From positions 1-13,375 of the forward strand of contig CAITBU010000091.1 of the NCBI GenBank assembly GCA_903890595.1: 13,375 nucleotides of DNA, given 5' to 3'. Below are positions 6,757 to 13,040 of this stretch, piece by piece (positions within the stretch are counted from its first letter, which is position 1; each line of letters opens with the position of its first letter). A model generated the notes under the pieces. It was given only the letters and a program-made list of their open reading frames with translations. It searched no databases and had not been told where the DNA came from. This stretch comes from an uncultured Holophagaceae bacterium (GTDB lineage Bacteria; Acidobacteriota; Holophagae; Holophagales; Holophagaceae). A program made the position numbers and the translations under genes.

Positions 6757-9285
6757 TCAGCGGAAGGCGGGATCCTGGCTGGCCACGCGCAGCTTGCCGG
6801 GGTGGAGGCGGTCCGCCTGCTCCACCATGGCCTTGGCCGCACTGGGGTCCCCCAGCGCTGCCGTCACCCGCGCCATGAAGTAGAGGTTCACGGACAGCAC
6901 GCGGCGCTCGTTGTGCTTCTTGGTGGCGAGGTCCGTGGCCGCCACCTGCTGGCGGAAGGCCTCAAAGCGAGCCTTGGCGCCAGCACCATCACCGGCCACA
7001 GCCTGCCGGAGGCCCGCCAGCAGGATGGTGTTCGAGTGGGCCGGGGGCCAGACACCATCCAGCTCCCGCAGGTAGGCCTCGGCGGTGCCGCGGTCCCGGC
7101 GCTCCCAGGCGGTGTACACCATGAGGCTGCGCAGCACGTTGCTGCCGGGCACCTCGCGGAGTCCCGCACGGAGGCGGGCTTCGGCCTCCTGGGGTCGGCC
7201 CATCCAGAGCAGGGCATCGGCGGCCGTCACGTAGGCGAACTCCACCGAGGGCCGCAGGGCCAGGGCCCGATCCGCATGGACGAGAGCCTTCGTCAGGTCG
7301 CCCTCGTTCTGCAGGAGGACGCCCATGCGGTGATGGGCCTGCCAGCCTTCCGGGAAGAGGCTGAGAGACTTTTCGAAGTAGCGGTGGGCAGCCTGGTGGT
7401 TGTCCTCCCCCTCCAGTCCGGCGAAGACATCCGCCAGCAGGTCGTAGGCCTTGTGATCAGCAGGGTCCAGACGGACGGCCTGCAGGGCGGAGCGGCTGGC
7501 ACCCTCCAGGTCGCCGAGGCGGAGCAGGATGGAGGCTTGAGCGCGGTAGGCCTGGGAGGCACTGGGGTCCAGGGCGATGGCCTTCTCTGCAGCAGCGCGG
7601 CCCTGGCGCAGAAGCGCCTGACCCTCGTCGAAGCGGCCCTGGGTGAGGGCGGTGGTGGCACCCAGCTCCGCCAGGGTCCAGGCGAACTCCGCATGGGCGG
7701 GGGCATAGTCGGGCTCTGACTCGATGGCGGAAGCCAGCAGGGAGTTCGCCAGGCGGACCGCCTCCTGGTTCCCCTCCGCCATGACCTGGAGGGCCTTGGT
7801 ATAGAGCTCCCGGGTCCGGGGCAGACGGGCCTGAACCCGCAGGGCGCCGGGGTCTGCGCCCAGCCCCATCTCCTGGGGCAGACGCAGCTGCAGCTCGTCC
7901 TCCAGCTTGAGGAGCTCGGCAATCGGGCGGTCCAGCTGGAACTGGTGCAGGGTGGCGCTGCGCAGGGCATCCACCACCCGGACGCTCATGCGAAGCTGGC
8001 CGCCCACCACCTGATAGCTGCCCAGCACCAGCAGCTCCGCCTTCAGCAAACGCCCCAGCTCACCCAGGGCATGGGGGGCCTGACCGGGCTGGTCACCCAG
8101 CTGATGCATGGCCTCCACCACCCGGAGGCGATCCACCACGGCGAGACCGTCCCGGCGCACCAAGCCGAAGGCCATGGCATCCGCAAAGCTGTTGCTGAGC
8201 CAAGCGTGCTGGGGATCTGGCTGCAGCTGTTCCAGGGGCAGCACAGCCACCACCCGGCGGCCCTTGGTGAAGTCCTCCCGGGAGGCCCGCCGCGCCTCGC
8301 CCAGCCCGGTGCCGTCCCCGCGCCGCACCAGCCAGACCCCGGCCGCGCCCGTGCCCAGCAGGACGGCTGCCGCGGCTGCGGCCAGGAGCCGATTGCGCCG
8401 CGAACCCAGCAGCCCCCCTTGGGTGAGGCTGGGTACCTGGGCGGTGGCCACCTGGTCCGACAGGCCCACGGCCAGCGTCTGCAGGCTGGGGAAGCGGTTC
8501 TGGGGATCCTTTTCCATGAGCCTGTGAATGGCATCGCTCAGGCTGCGGGGAAGGTCTGGTCGGGCCTCGCTCAGGGGCCGGGGCTGATCCCTGGTGACGG
8601 CGTAGAGGGTGTCCACCAGACTGGCCCGGAGGAAAGGATGAGTGGCGGTGGCCAGCTCGTATAGCAGCACCCCGAGGCTGAACTGATCGGACTGCCCGGT
8701 GAGTGGCTTCCCGTTGGCCTGCTCGGGGCTCATGTAGGCCGGCGTGCCCTGGCTGTAGCCTGGGGCCGTGCGCTCCACCAAGGTGAGGTGGTGGGAGGTC
8801 TGCCCCCCCACGGGGTCGCCGAGGCCGCGCCGGGCGATGCCGAAGTCCAGGACCTTCAGCTGGCCCTCATGGGTGAGGAGCAGGTTCTCCGGCTTGATGT
8901 CCCGGTGCACGACGCCCTTCTGGTGGGCATGAGAGAGGGCCGAGGCCGCCTGCCGAGCGAGGTCCTGGAGGAGGGTGGCCTCCAGGGGCTGGCCCACCAG
9001 CTCGCGCAGGGTGCGCCCCTCCACCAGCTCCATCGCGATGTAGGGCGTGCCGTCGACCTCGCCAGCGTCGTAGATGTGGGCGATGTTGGGATGATTCAGC
9101 TGGCAGGCCAGCTTCGCTTCCCCGACAAGGGCCTGGCGGCGCTGGTCATCCACATCCTTGAGGATCTTGAGCGCCACCTCGCGCTCCAGCCGCAGGTCCA
9201 AGGCCCGCCAGACCTCGCCCATGGCCCCTTCGCCCAGGCGGGCCAACAGGCGATAGGAGCCGAAATGGATGGGTTCGGGTGGCAA
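6757..9285 (-). CDS. Membrane-anchored Ser/Thr protein kinase with TolB/FlgO-like and TPR regions
   Basis: An 842-residue protein if read from TTG 9285. Residues about 10-275 are a Hanks-type kinase: Gly-rich loop LGEGAMGEVW (17-26), Lys40, HRDIKPEN (127-134) with catalytic Asp129, DFG (147-149) and SPEQ in place of APE (186-189). All catalytic residues are present, so it should be active. One membrane helix follows (about 299-320). The outer part starts with VVAVLPLEQL, resembling the TolB N-terminal/FlgO-like region, and continues with several TPR-like repeats (about 490-842), suggesting ligand or protein sensing outside the membrane. The start is uncertain: the frame extends to a GTG at 9414, but no good ribosome binding site supports it, and TTG 9285 lies just downstream of a TATACT box and close to the kinase domain. 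It diverges from the sigma-54 activator gene, which may be functionally linked. Substrates are unknown. Confidence 0.88.
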   Translation of the reverse strand: MPPEPIHFGSYRLLARLGEGAMGEVWRALDLRLEREVALKILKDVDDQRRQALVGEAKLACQLNHPNIAHIYDAGEVDGTPYIAMELVEGRTLRELVGQPLEATLLQDLARQAASALSHAHQKGVVHRDIKPENLLLTHEGQLKVLDFGIARRGLGDPVGGQTSHHLTLVERTAPGYSQGTPAYMSPEQANGKPLTGQSDQFSLGVLLYELATATHPFLRASLVDTLYAVTRDQPRPLSEARPDLPRSLSDAIHRLMEKDPQNRFPSLQTLAVGLSDQVATAQVPSLTQGGLLGSRRNRLLAAAAAAVLLGTGAAGVWLVRRGDGTGLGEARRASREDFTKGRRVVAVLPLEQLQPDPQHAWLSNSFADAMAFGLVRRDGLAVVDRLRVVEAMHQLGDQPGQAPHALGELGRLLKAELLVLGSYQVVGGQLRMSVRVVDALRSATLHQFQLDRPIAELLKLEDELQLRLPQEMGLGADPGALRVQARLPRTRELYTKALQVMAEGNQEAVRLANSLLASAIESEPDYAPAHAEFAWTLAELGATTALTQGRFDEGQALLRQGRAAAEKAIALDPSASQAYRAQASILLRLGDLEGASRSALQAVRLDPADHKAYDLLADVFAGLEGEDNHQAAHRYFEKSLSLFPEGWQAHHRMGVLLQNEGDLTKALVHADRALALRPSVEFAYVTAADALLWMGRPQEAEARLRAGLREVPGSNVLRSLMVYTAWERRDRGTAEAYLRELDGVWPPAHSNTILLAGLRQAVAGDGAGAKARFEAFRQQVAATDLATKKHNERRVLSVNLYFMARVTAALGDPSAAKAMVEQADRLHPGKLRVASQDPAFR

Positions 9286-9404
9286 CGGGTTCTCAGTAAA
9301 TTTATCTAGGGAGTATACCCCTCCATGCCTACCGGGGGATCTAGAAGCAGGGGGTGGGGTTGACCACAGTCTCGAAATGCCGAGAATCAAGCCGGAGGCA
9401 CCCC
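9286..9404. promoter_or_regulatory. Shared divergent promoter region of the kinase and the sigma-54 activator
   Basis: On the minus strand TATACT (9317-9312) is a five-of-six -10 box for the kinase; no good -35 precedes it. On the plus strand TTGACC (9360-9365) and GAGAAT (9382-9387), 16 bp apart, could serve the activator gene, though the transcription start would fall very near its ribosome binding site GGAGG (9394-9398). The two promoters lie within about 75 bp of each other, so they could be co-regulated. Confidence 0.4.
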
Positions 9405-10937
9405 TTGGCCGCACCCGATCTGCAAGCCGCCCTCACGGGGGCCCGTCTGGTGGAAGAAGCGGGCTCGCTGCTCACCCTGGGCGAGCAGCCGGAGCGCATG
9501 GTGGCCCACGCCTTCGAGCGCCTGGCGGAGCTGGTCCCCTACGACCTGGCGACGGTGCTCCTGCGGGAAGGCGATGCCCTCCGGGTGACCCACGCCTTTG
9601 GCCCGCTGGCCACACCCCAGCTGACCGAGGTCCTCATCCCCGTGCGAGGCAACCTCCGCCTCCAGAACGCCCTGAAGCCCCGCTCCCGCCCGGCCACCTT
9701 CGAGGAGGACGACCCGGGGCTGGATACCTTCCACGGCCTCCTGGAGATGCCCCACGGCCACAGCTGTCTGGTGGCGCCGCTGCGCAGTCAGGGCGAGACC
9801 TTCGGGCTCATGACCCTGGATGCCATGGTCTGCCGCCAGTACCCCGAGAGCGTGCTCCACCACGTGGGCGTGTTCGCCTCCCTGCTCGCCCTGGGCCTCA
9901 AGCAGGCGGAGCACCTGGGGCGCCTCGCCGAGCGGGAGCGCACCCTGGCTGAGGAGGTCAGCTACTTCCGGGAGGTCCAGCGCCGGGACGTGCTGCAGGA
10001 GCCCCTCCGCGCTGAGAGCCCCGCCATGCGCGCCATCCTGGATCAGGTAGGCCAGGTGGCCGGCACCGCCGCCACCGTGCTCATCACCGGCGAGACCGGC
10101 ACGGGCAAGGAGAAGGTGGCCCAGACCCTGCACCACCTCTCGACCCGCCGGGAGAAGCCCTTCATCAAGGTGAACTGCAGCGCCCTGCCCGCCACCCTCA
10201 TCGAGTCCGAGCTCTTCGGCCACGTAAAGGGTGCCTTCAGCGGGGCCGTGGCAGCGCGAAAGGGTCGCTTCGAGCTGGCGGATGGCGGCACGCTGTTCCT
10301 GGACGAGATCGGCGACCTGCCCCTGGACCTCCAACCCAAGCTGCTGCGCGCCATCCAGGAGCGCGAGATCGATCCCCTGGGCAGCGAGAAGTCCCGGCGG
10401 GTGGATGTACGGCTGCTGGCCGCCACCCATCAGGACCTGCGGAAGGCCGTGGCCGAAGGGCGCTTCCGCCAGGACCTGTTCTACCGGCTGAGCGTCTTCC
10501 CCATTCACATCCCGCCCCTGCGGGAGCGGCCGGGAGACATCACCGATCTGGCCGAAGCCTTCCTGGAGCGCTTCGCCCGGGAGAACCGCCGTCCCACCAT
10601 CCAGCTGCCCCCTGCGGTGCGGACCCAGCTGGAGGCCTATGCCTGGCCCGGCAATGTGCGGGAGCTGCACAACGTCTTGGAGCGTGCGGCCATCCTCTCG
10701 GCAGGCCGAGAGCTGCGCCTGCCGCCTGGAGCCCTCCCCACCCCGGAGGCGCGCACGGCTTCGCTCCTCTCCTGGGAGGCCCAGGAGCGCAGCTACCTGG
10801 AGGGCCTCCTGCGGCACACCGGCGGCAAGATCGCCGGCGCCACCGGGGCAGCCGCCCTGGCCGAGCTCCCCGCCTCGACCCTGCTCTCCCGCCTGGAAAA
10901 GCTGGGCCTAAGGCCGAAGGACTTTCGGCAGAGCTGA
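9405..10937 (+). CDS. Sigma-54-dependent transcriptional activator, GAF-AAA+-HTH (FhlA-like)
   Basis: A 510-residue bacterial enhancer-binding protein. Residues about 10-170 look like a GAF sensor domain (CLVAPLRSQGETFGLMTLDAM, 121-141), then a linker that could be helical. The AAA+ domain covers about 200-435: Walker A GETGTGKE (229-236), the sigma-54 contact loop GAFSGA (276-281; the usual form is GAFTGA), Walker B TLFLDEI (296-302), FYRLSVFPIHIPPLRER and WPGNVREL (414-421). The C-terminal HTH (about 460-505) has the FhlA-type TGGKIAG..GAAALAELPASTLLSRLEKLG pattern. It binds upstream enhancers and remodels sigma-54 RNA polymerase with ATP. There is no receiver domain, so control is probably through a small ligand at the GAF domain. 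TTG 9405 is chosen because GGAGG (9394-9398) sits 6 bases before it; a GTG at 9354 is in frame without support. Target genes are unknown. Confidence 0.93.
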   Translation: MAAPDLQAALTGARLVEEAGSLLTLGEQPERMVAHAFERLAELVPYDLATVLLREGDALRVTHAFGPLATPQLTEVLIPVRGNLRLQNALKPRSRPATFEEDDPGLDTFHGLLEMPHGHSCLVAPLRSQGETFGLMTLDAMVCRQYPESVLHHVGVFASLLALGLKQAEHLGRLAERERTLAEEVSYFREVQRRDVLQEPLRAESPAMRAILDQVGQVAGTAATVLITGETGTGKEKVAQTLHHLSTRREKPFIKVNCSALPATLIESELFGHVKGAFSGAVAARKGRFELADGGTLFLDEIGDLPLDLQPKLLRAIQEREIDPLGSEKSRRVDVRLLAATHQDLRKAVAEGRFRQDLFYRLSVFPIHIPPLRERPGDITDLAEAFLERFARENRRPTIQLPPAVRTQLEAYAWPGNVRELHNVLERAAILSAGRELRLPPGALPTPEARTASLLSWEAQERSYLEGLLRHTGGKIAGATGAAALAELPASTLLSRLEKLGLRPKDFRQS

Positions 10938-10944
10938 AGTCCTT
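10917..10944 (+). terminator. Hairpin across the stop codon of the sigma-54 activator, weak terminator
   Basis: AAGGACTT (10917-10924) pairs perfectly with AAGTCCTT (10937-10944) around a 12-base loop that contains most of the TGA. The following sequence has only short T runs, so termination efficiency is doubtful. Confidence 0.35.
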
Positions 10945-11026
10945 TCGAATTTGCTCAAAAAAGCAATATGCATAACCACCAAGATCCCAGGTCGGCTGGC
11001 CGGCGCGCGGGTTGAGATGAAAAGAC

Positions 11027-11269
11027 CACCGCCAAGACGCCAAGGACGCCAAGGGGCGCCGACGCATCCCACACGGGTCCGCCGAAGGCGGCTTCCGGCG
11101 TGGCCGGAAGTGATCCCGGGGGCGCCGGGGTCGCGTCCTACGAAGCGCAGCCCCGGCGCCCCCGGGAGACAACCCGTGCTGTCAGGGTACCTGCCCCCGG
11201 GTGATGCGTGCCTTGTGGCCCCGTCCGAGGGGCCATGTATTTCTTGGCGCTCTTGGCGCCTTGGCGGTG
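11027..11269. repeat. 243-bp nested palindromic element with GCCAAG-repeat inverted arms
   Basis: The left arm 11027-11053 and right arm 11243-11269 are inverted copies matching at 24 of 27 positions. Each contains three GCCAAG units (starts 11031, 11039, 11048; complements starting 11243, 11252, 11260). Inside, further pairs are nested in order: GGGGC 11053-11057 with GCCCC 11218-11222, ACGCATC 11062-11068 with GATGCGT 11203-11209, and CACGGGT 11072-11078 with ACCCGTG 11172-11178. The centre has local hairpins: CCGCC/GGCGG (11079-11091), CTTCCGGC/GCCGGAAG (11092-11110), a 16-bp palindrome (11115-11166) and GGCCCC/GGGGCC (11217-11234). No transposase is present and no target-site duplication is obvious. 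It looks like a dispersed non-autonomous or structured intergenic repeat. Confidence 0.8.
11115..11166. repeat. 16-bp perfect GC palindrome at the core of the element
   Basis: CCCGGGGGCGCCGGGG (11115-11130) is the exact reverse complement of 11151-11166. Three more pairs, GCG (11133-11135) with CGC (11146-11148), extend the stem inward, leaving a 10-base loop. No T-run follows on either strand, so it is not a canonical terminator, though it could act as a transcript-end structure for either convergent gene. Confidence 0.8.
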
Positions 11270-11294
11270 AGCTGTGTTCTTTGATTGCGGGTGA

Positions 11295-11954
11295 TCAGTC
11301 GCCCGCACCTAGCCACTGCAGGACCGCTTCTCGGGCTTCGGCGGGAGGGACGATGCGGTGGACGGCGCCAGCCGCCAGGGCGGTGTCGGCGTCCCAGGTC
11401 TCGAAGGCTCGGAACAGCCGATCGGCACCTTCGTCGCCCAGCACCTCGGGCAGGCGCACGGTGCCACCGAAGCCCGTGAGGATGCCGTGCTTCGCAGCGG
11501 GATGGGCCAGCCGCAGGCCCCCCTTCCCGGTGGCGGGATCCGGCCCCACGGCCCAGCGCTCCTGACCGTGCAGGGCCAGGTCGCAGCCGCCCCCCATGGC
11601 GGCGCCCGAGATCAGCGTGAGGCTGCGCCAGCCGGACCACAGGAGGTGGTTCATCACCCGCTGGCCTCGGCGAGAAAAAGGGTCCGCCGACAGGGGGTCG
11701 AGGGCGCCCACATCGTGGAGATCCGCCCCGGCGGAGAAGTGGTGCCCTCGGCCTGCCTGCCAAGCGGCCCCGCTGAGGGCGACCCGCTGGATGCCGCGCC
11801 AGCGCAGCTCGATGAACAGGCGATCCAGGGCCTGGAGCAGGTCCACCTGGAGGCGGTTGAGGCCATCCCCGGAGCGAAGGCCGATCCAGGCCCAGTCCGC
11901 ATCGCAGAGCAGGTCAATGGAGGTGCGCCCCTCGTACCAGTGCCCAGGCTTCAT
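11295..11954 (-). CDS. Crotonase-fold (enoyl-CoA hydratase/isomerase-like) protein lacking the catalytic glutamates
   Basis: A 219-residue protein of the crotonase superfamily. ATG 11954 overlaps the miaA stop as ATGA, which fixes the start and indicates translational coupling; the open frame further upstream is a shadow of miaA. The oxyanion-hole regions are recognisable: HHFSAGADLHDV (71-82) and ISGAAMGGGCDLAL (115-128), and the later GILTGFGGTVRLPEVLG and AAGAVHRIVPP match the family. In mitochondrial enoyl-CoA hydratase the catalytic acids are Glu144 (in GGGCELA) and Glu164 (in PE, ahead of PGAGGTQRL). Here they align with Asp125 and Ala153. It is also shorter than the usual 255-265 residues. 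Ordinary hydratase activity is therefore unlikely; hydrolase, isomerase or a non-enzymatic role are possible. The family call is secure and the reaction is unknown. Confidence 0.85.
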   Translation of the reverse strand: MKPGHWYEGRTSIDLLCDADWAWIGLRSGDGLNRLQVDLLQALDRLFIELRWRGIQRVALSGAAWQAGRGHHFSAGADLHDVGALDPLSADPFSRRGQRVMNHLLWSGWRSLTLISGAAMGGGCDLALHGQERWAVGPDPATGKGGLRLAHPAAKHGILTGFGGTVRLPEVLGDEGADRLFRAFETWDADTALAAGAVHRIVPPAEAREAVLQWLGAGD

Positions 11955-12832
11955 GAGAGCCCCAACCGGGAAAAGGCCGCCTCCAGCGGCTCGCTGTCTG
12001 GATCCCACATCACGGCATCGGGCAGCTGATTGCGGAACCAGGTGGTCTGGCGCTTGGCGTAGGCCTGGGTCTCCTGGATCACTTGCGCCACGATGCTGGC
12101 CTGGGTTCCCCCCGCCATCCAGGCGGCATAGCCCAGGGGGCGGAGGGCCTCCAGATCGGGGCCATGGCCTGCGGTCACCAGCTGCGTTACTTCTTCCGGC
12201 CAGCCGGCTGCCACCTGGGCCGCGACGCGCTGGGCGATACGCTCCCGGCGCTGCTCCCGACCCGGTGCGACCACCAGCACCCGCCAGCCTTCGGGGAGCC
12301 CCGTGGGGGCGCCCTCCAGGAGGCCTGAGGGCCGCCGGCCCGTGGCCAGGTGGAGGGCAAGGGCCCGCTGGACCCGGGCTGCGTCGTTGGGATGCAGGTT
12401 CGCAGCGCGGGCGGGATCCACCGCCCCCAGGAAGCGGTGCAGGATGGGAATGCCCAGAGCTCGACCCCACTGGCGGACCCGCTCCACTGTGGCGGCCGGC
12501 ACCTCCGGCAGGGGGCTCAACTGGTCCCAGATGCCCCGGAGGTAGAGGCCCGATCCCGTCACCAGCACCGGCTCCGACACTGCCTCCAACCAGCCCCGCA
12601 CCAGCACTCCGAAGGCCGCCGGGTTGGGCCGGGTGGTCAGAGGCAGCAGGCCATAGCCATGGTGGGGAACGCCAGCTTGCTCCTCAGGGCTGGGCTGCCC
12701 CGTCCCGATGGCGAGGCCAGCGATGGCCTGGTAGGGATCTCCGTTCACCACCGTGCCCCCCAGCCTCCACGCCACAGCGACGCCCAGGCTGGATTTGCCG
12801 GAGGCCGTGGATCCAAGGATTGCGATGGGCAT
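11951..12832 (-). CDS. miaA: tRNA dimethylallyltransferase MiaA, divergent
   Basis: A 293-residue protein, slightly short for the family (about 300-315). It transfers a dimethylallyl group from DMAPP to N6 of A37 in tRNAs reading U-starting codons. The P-loop GSTASGKS (7-14) replaces the usual GPTASGKS. Asp32 in NGDPYQAIAGLAIGTGQP is the expected catalytic base; VTGSGLYLRG (91-100) corresponds to GGTGLYLRA with Thr to Ser; NDAARVQRAL (149-158) and KRQTTWFRNQ (260-269) are strong family motifs. All key elements are present, so it is probably functional though diverged. ATG 12832 lies directly before the P-loop as expected, but no Shine-Dalgarno is visible: the leader is A/T-rich, and a heptamer repeat array begins 9 bases upstream. 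It overlaps the crotonase-like gene downstream by ATGA. Its substrate DMAPP comes from the pathway that includes the IspG encoded in this window. Confidence 0.92.
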   Translation of the reverse strand: MPIAILGSTASGKSSLGVAVAWRLGGTVVNGDPYQAIAGLAIGTGQPSPEEQAGVPHHGYGLLPLTTRPNPAAFGVLVRGWLEAVSEPVLVTGSGLYLRGIWDQLSPLPEVPAATVERVRQWGRALGIPILHRFLGAVDPARAANLHPNDAARVQRALALHLATGRRPSGLLEGAPTGLPEGWRVLVVAPGREQRRERIAQRVAAQVAAGWPEEVTQLVTAGHGPDLEALRPLGYAAWMAGGTQASIVAQVIQETQAYAKRQTTWFRNQLPDAVMWDPDSEPLEAAFSRLGLS

Positions 12833-12841
12833 TTTTTAAAG

Positions 12842-12996
12842 CTATCAGCTGTCAGCTATCAGCTATCGGCTAAAGCTCCAGCAACCATCGGCCGTCCCAG
12901 CCCAATCAACCTTGGCTTTCAGCCCATGGTCCTTGAGCGGCCCCAACAACCTGCCGCACCCTTCTTGGCTGACAGCTGATAGCTGATAGCCGATAG
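12842..12996. repeat. Inverted array of heptamers (CTATCAG family), 155 bp
   Basis: Four consecutive heptamers CTATCAG, CTGTCAG, CTATCAG, CTATCGG fill 12842-12869. The opposite orientation appears at 12969-12996 as CTGACAG, CTGATAG, CTGATAG, CCGATAG. The arms are separated by 99 bp without obvious structure or coding frame. In register they pair extensively, giving a long hairpin. It sits between the divergent 5' ends of miaA and the secreted-protein gene. It is not CRISPR: the units are 7 bp with no spacers. Confidence 0.82.
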
Positions 12997-13040
12997 CCAA
13001 TCCAGGGAACCTCCCCCCCCACCCACCGCACCCCTAACCC

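Larger units (their letters stand above)
10938..11294. other. Gene-free stretch between convergent genes, largely one palindromic element
   Basis: No credible coding frame is present; the frames that cross it are shadows continuing into neighbouring genes. It holds a weak hairpin at the activator stop codon, a small TTGCT/AGCAA hairpin at 10951-10966, and from 11027 to 11269 the nested inverted element described separately. It lies between the 3' ends of two convergent genes. Confidence 0.8.

Noticed and set aside
6544..7719. 391-residue plus-strand frame beyond plsC
   Set aside because: Antisense to the TPR half of the kinase; composition follows the opposite strand's codon pattern.
9304..9345. 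TCTAG...CTAGA operator-like dyad in the divergent region
   Set aside because: The outer pentamers are inverted, but the inner C and G runs are out of register, so symmetry is not better than chance.
9387..10817. 476-residue minus-strand frame
   Set aside because: Antisense shadow of the sigma-54 activator, whose motifs are unmistakable.
11027..11269. Complete insertion sequence
   Set aside because: There is no transposase frame and no clear flanking target duplication; at most it is a non-autonomous element.
11955..12470. N-terminal extension of the crotonase-like frame to 391 residues
   Set aside because: The extension lies entirely inside miaA in another frame and is Pro/Gly/Arg-rich; the ATGA overlap at 11954 gives a natural start.
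11596..12873. 425-residue plus-strand frame
   Set aside because: Antisense to the crotonase-like gene and miaA, very Pro/Arg-rich, no motif.
12842..12996. CRISPR array
   Set aside because: The repeats are 7 bp, directly adjacent, without spacers, and inverted between arms.
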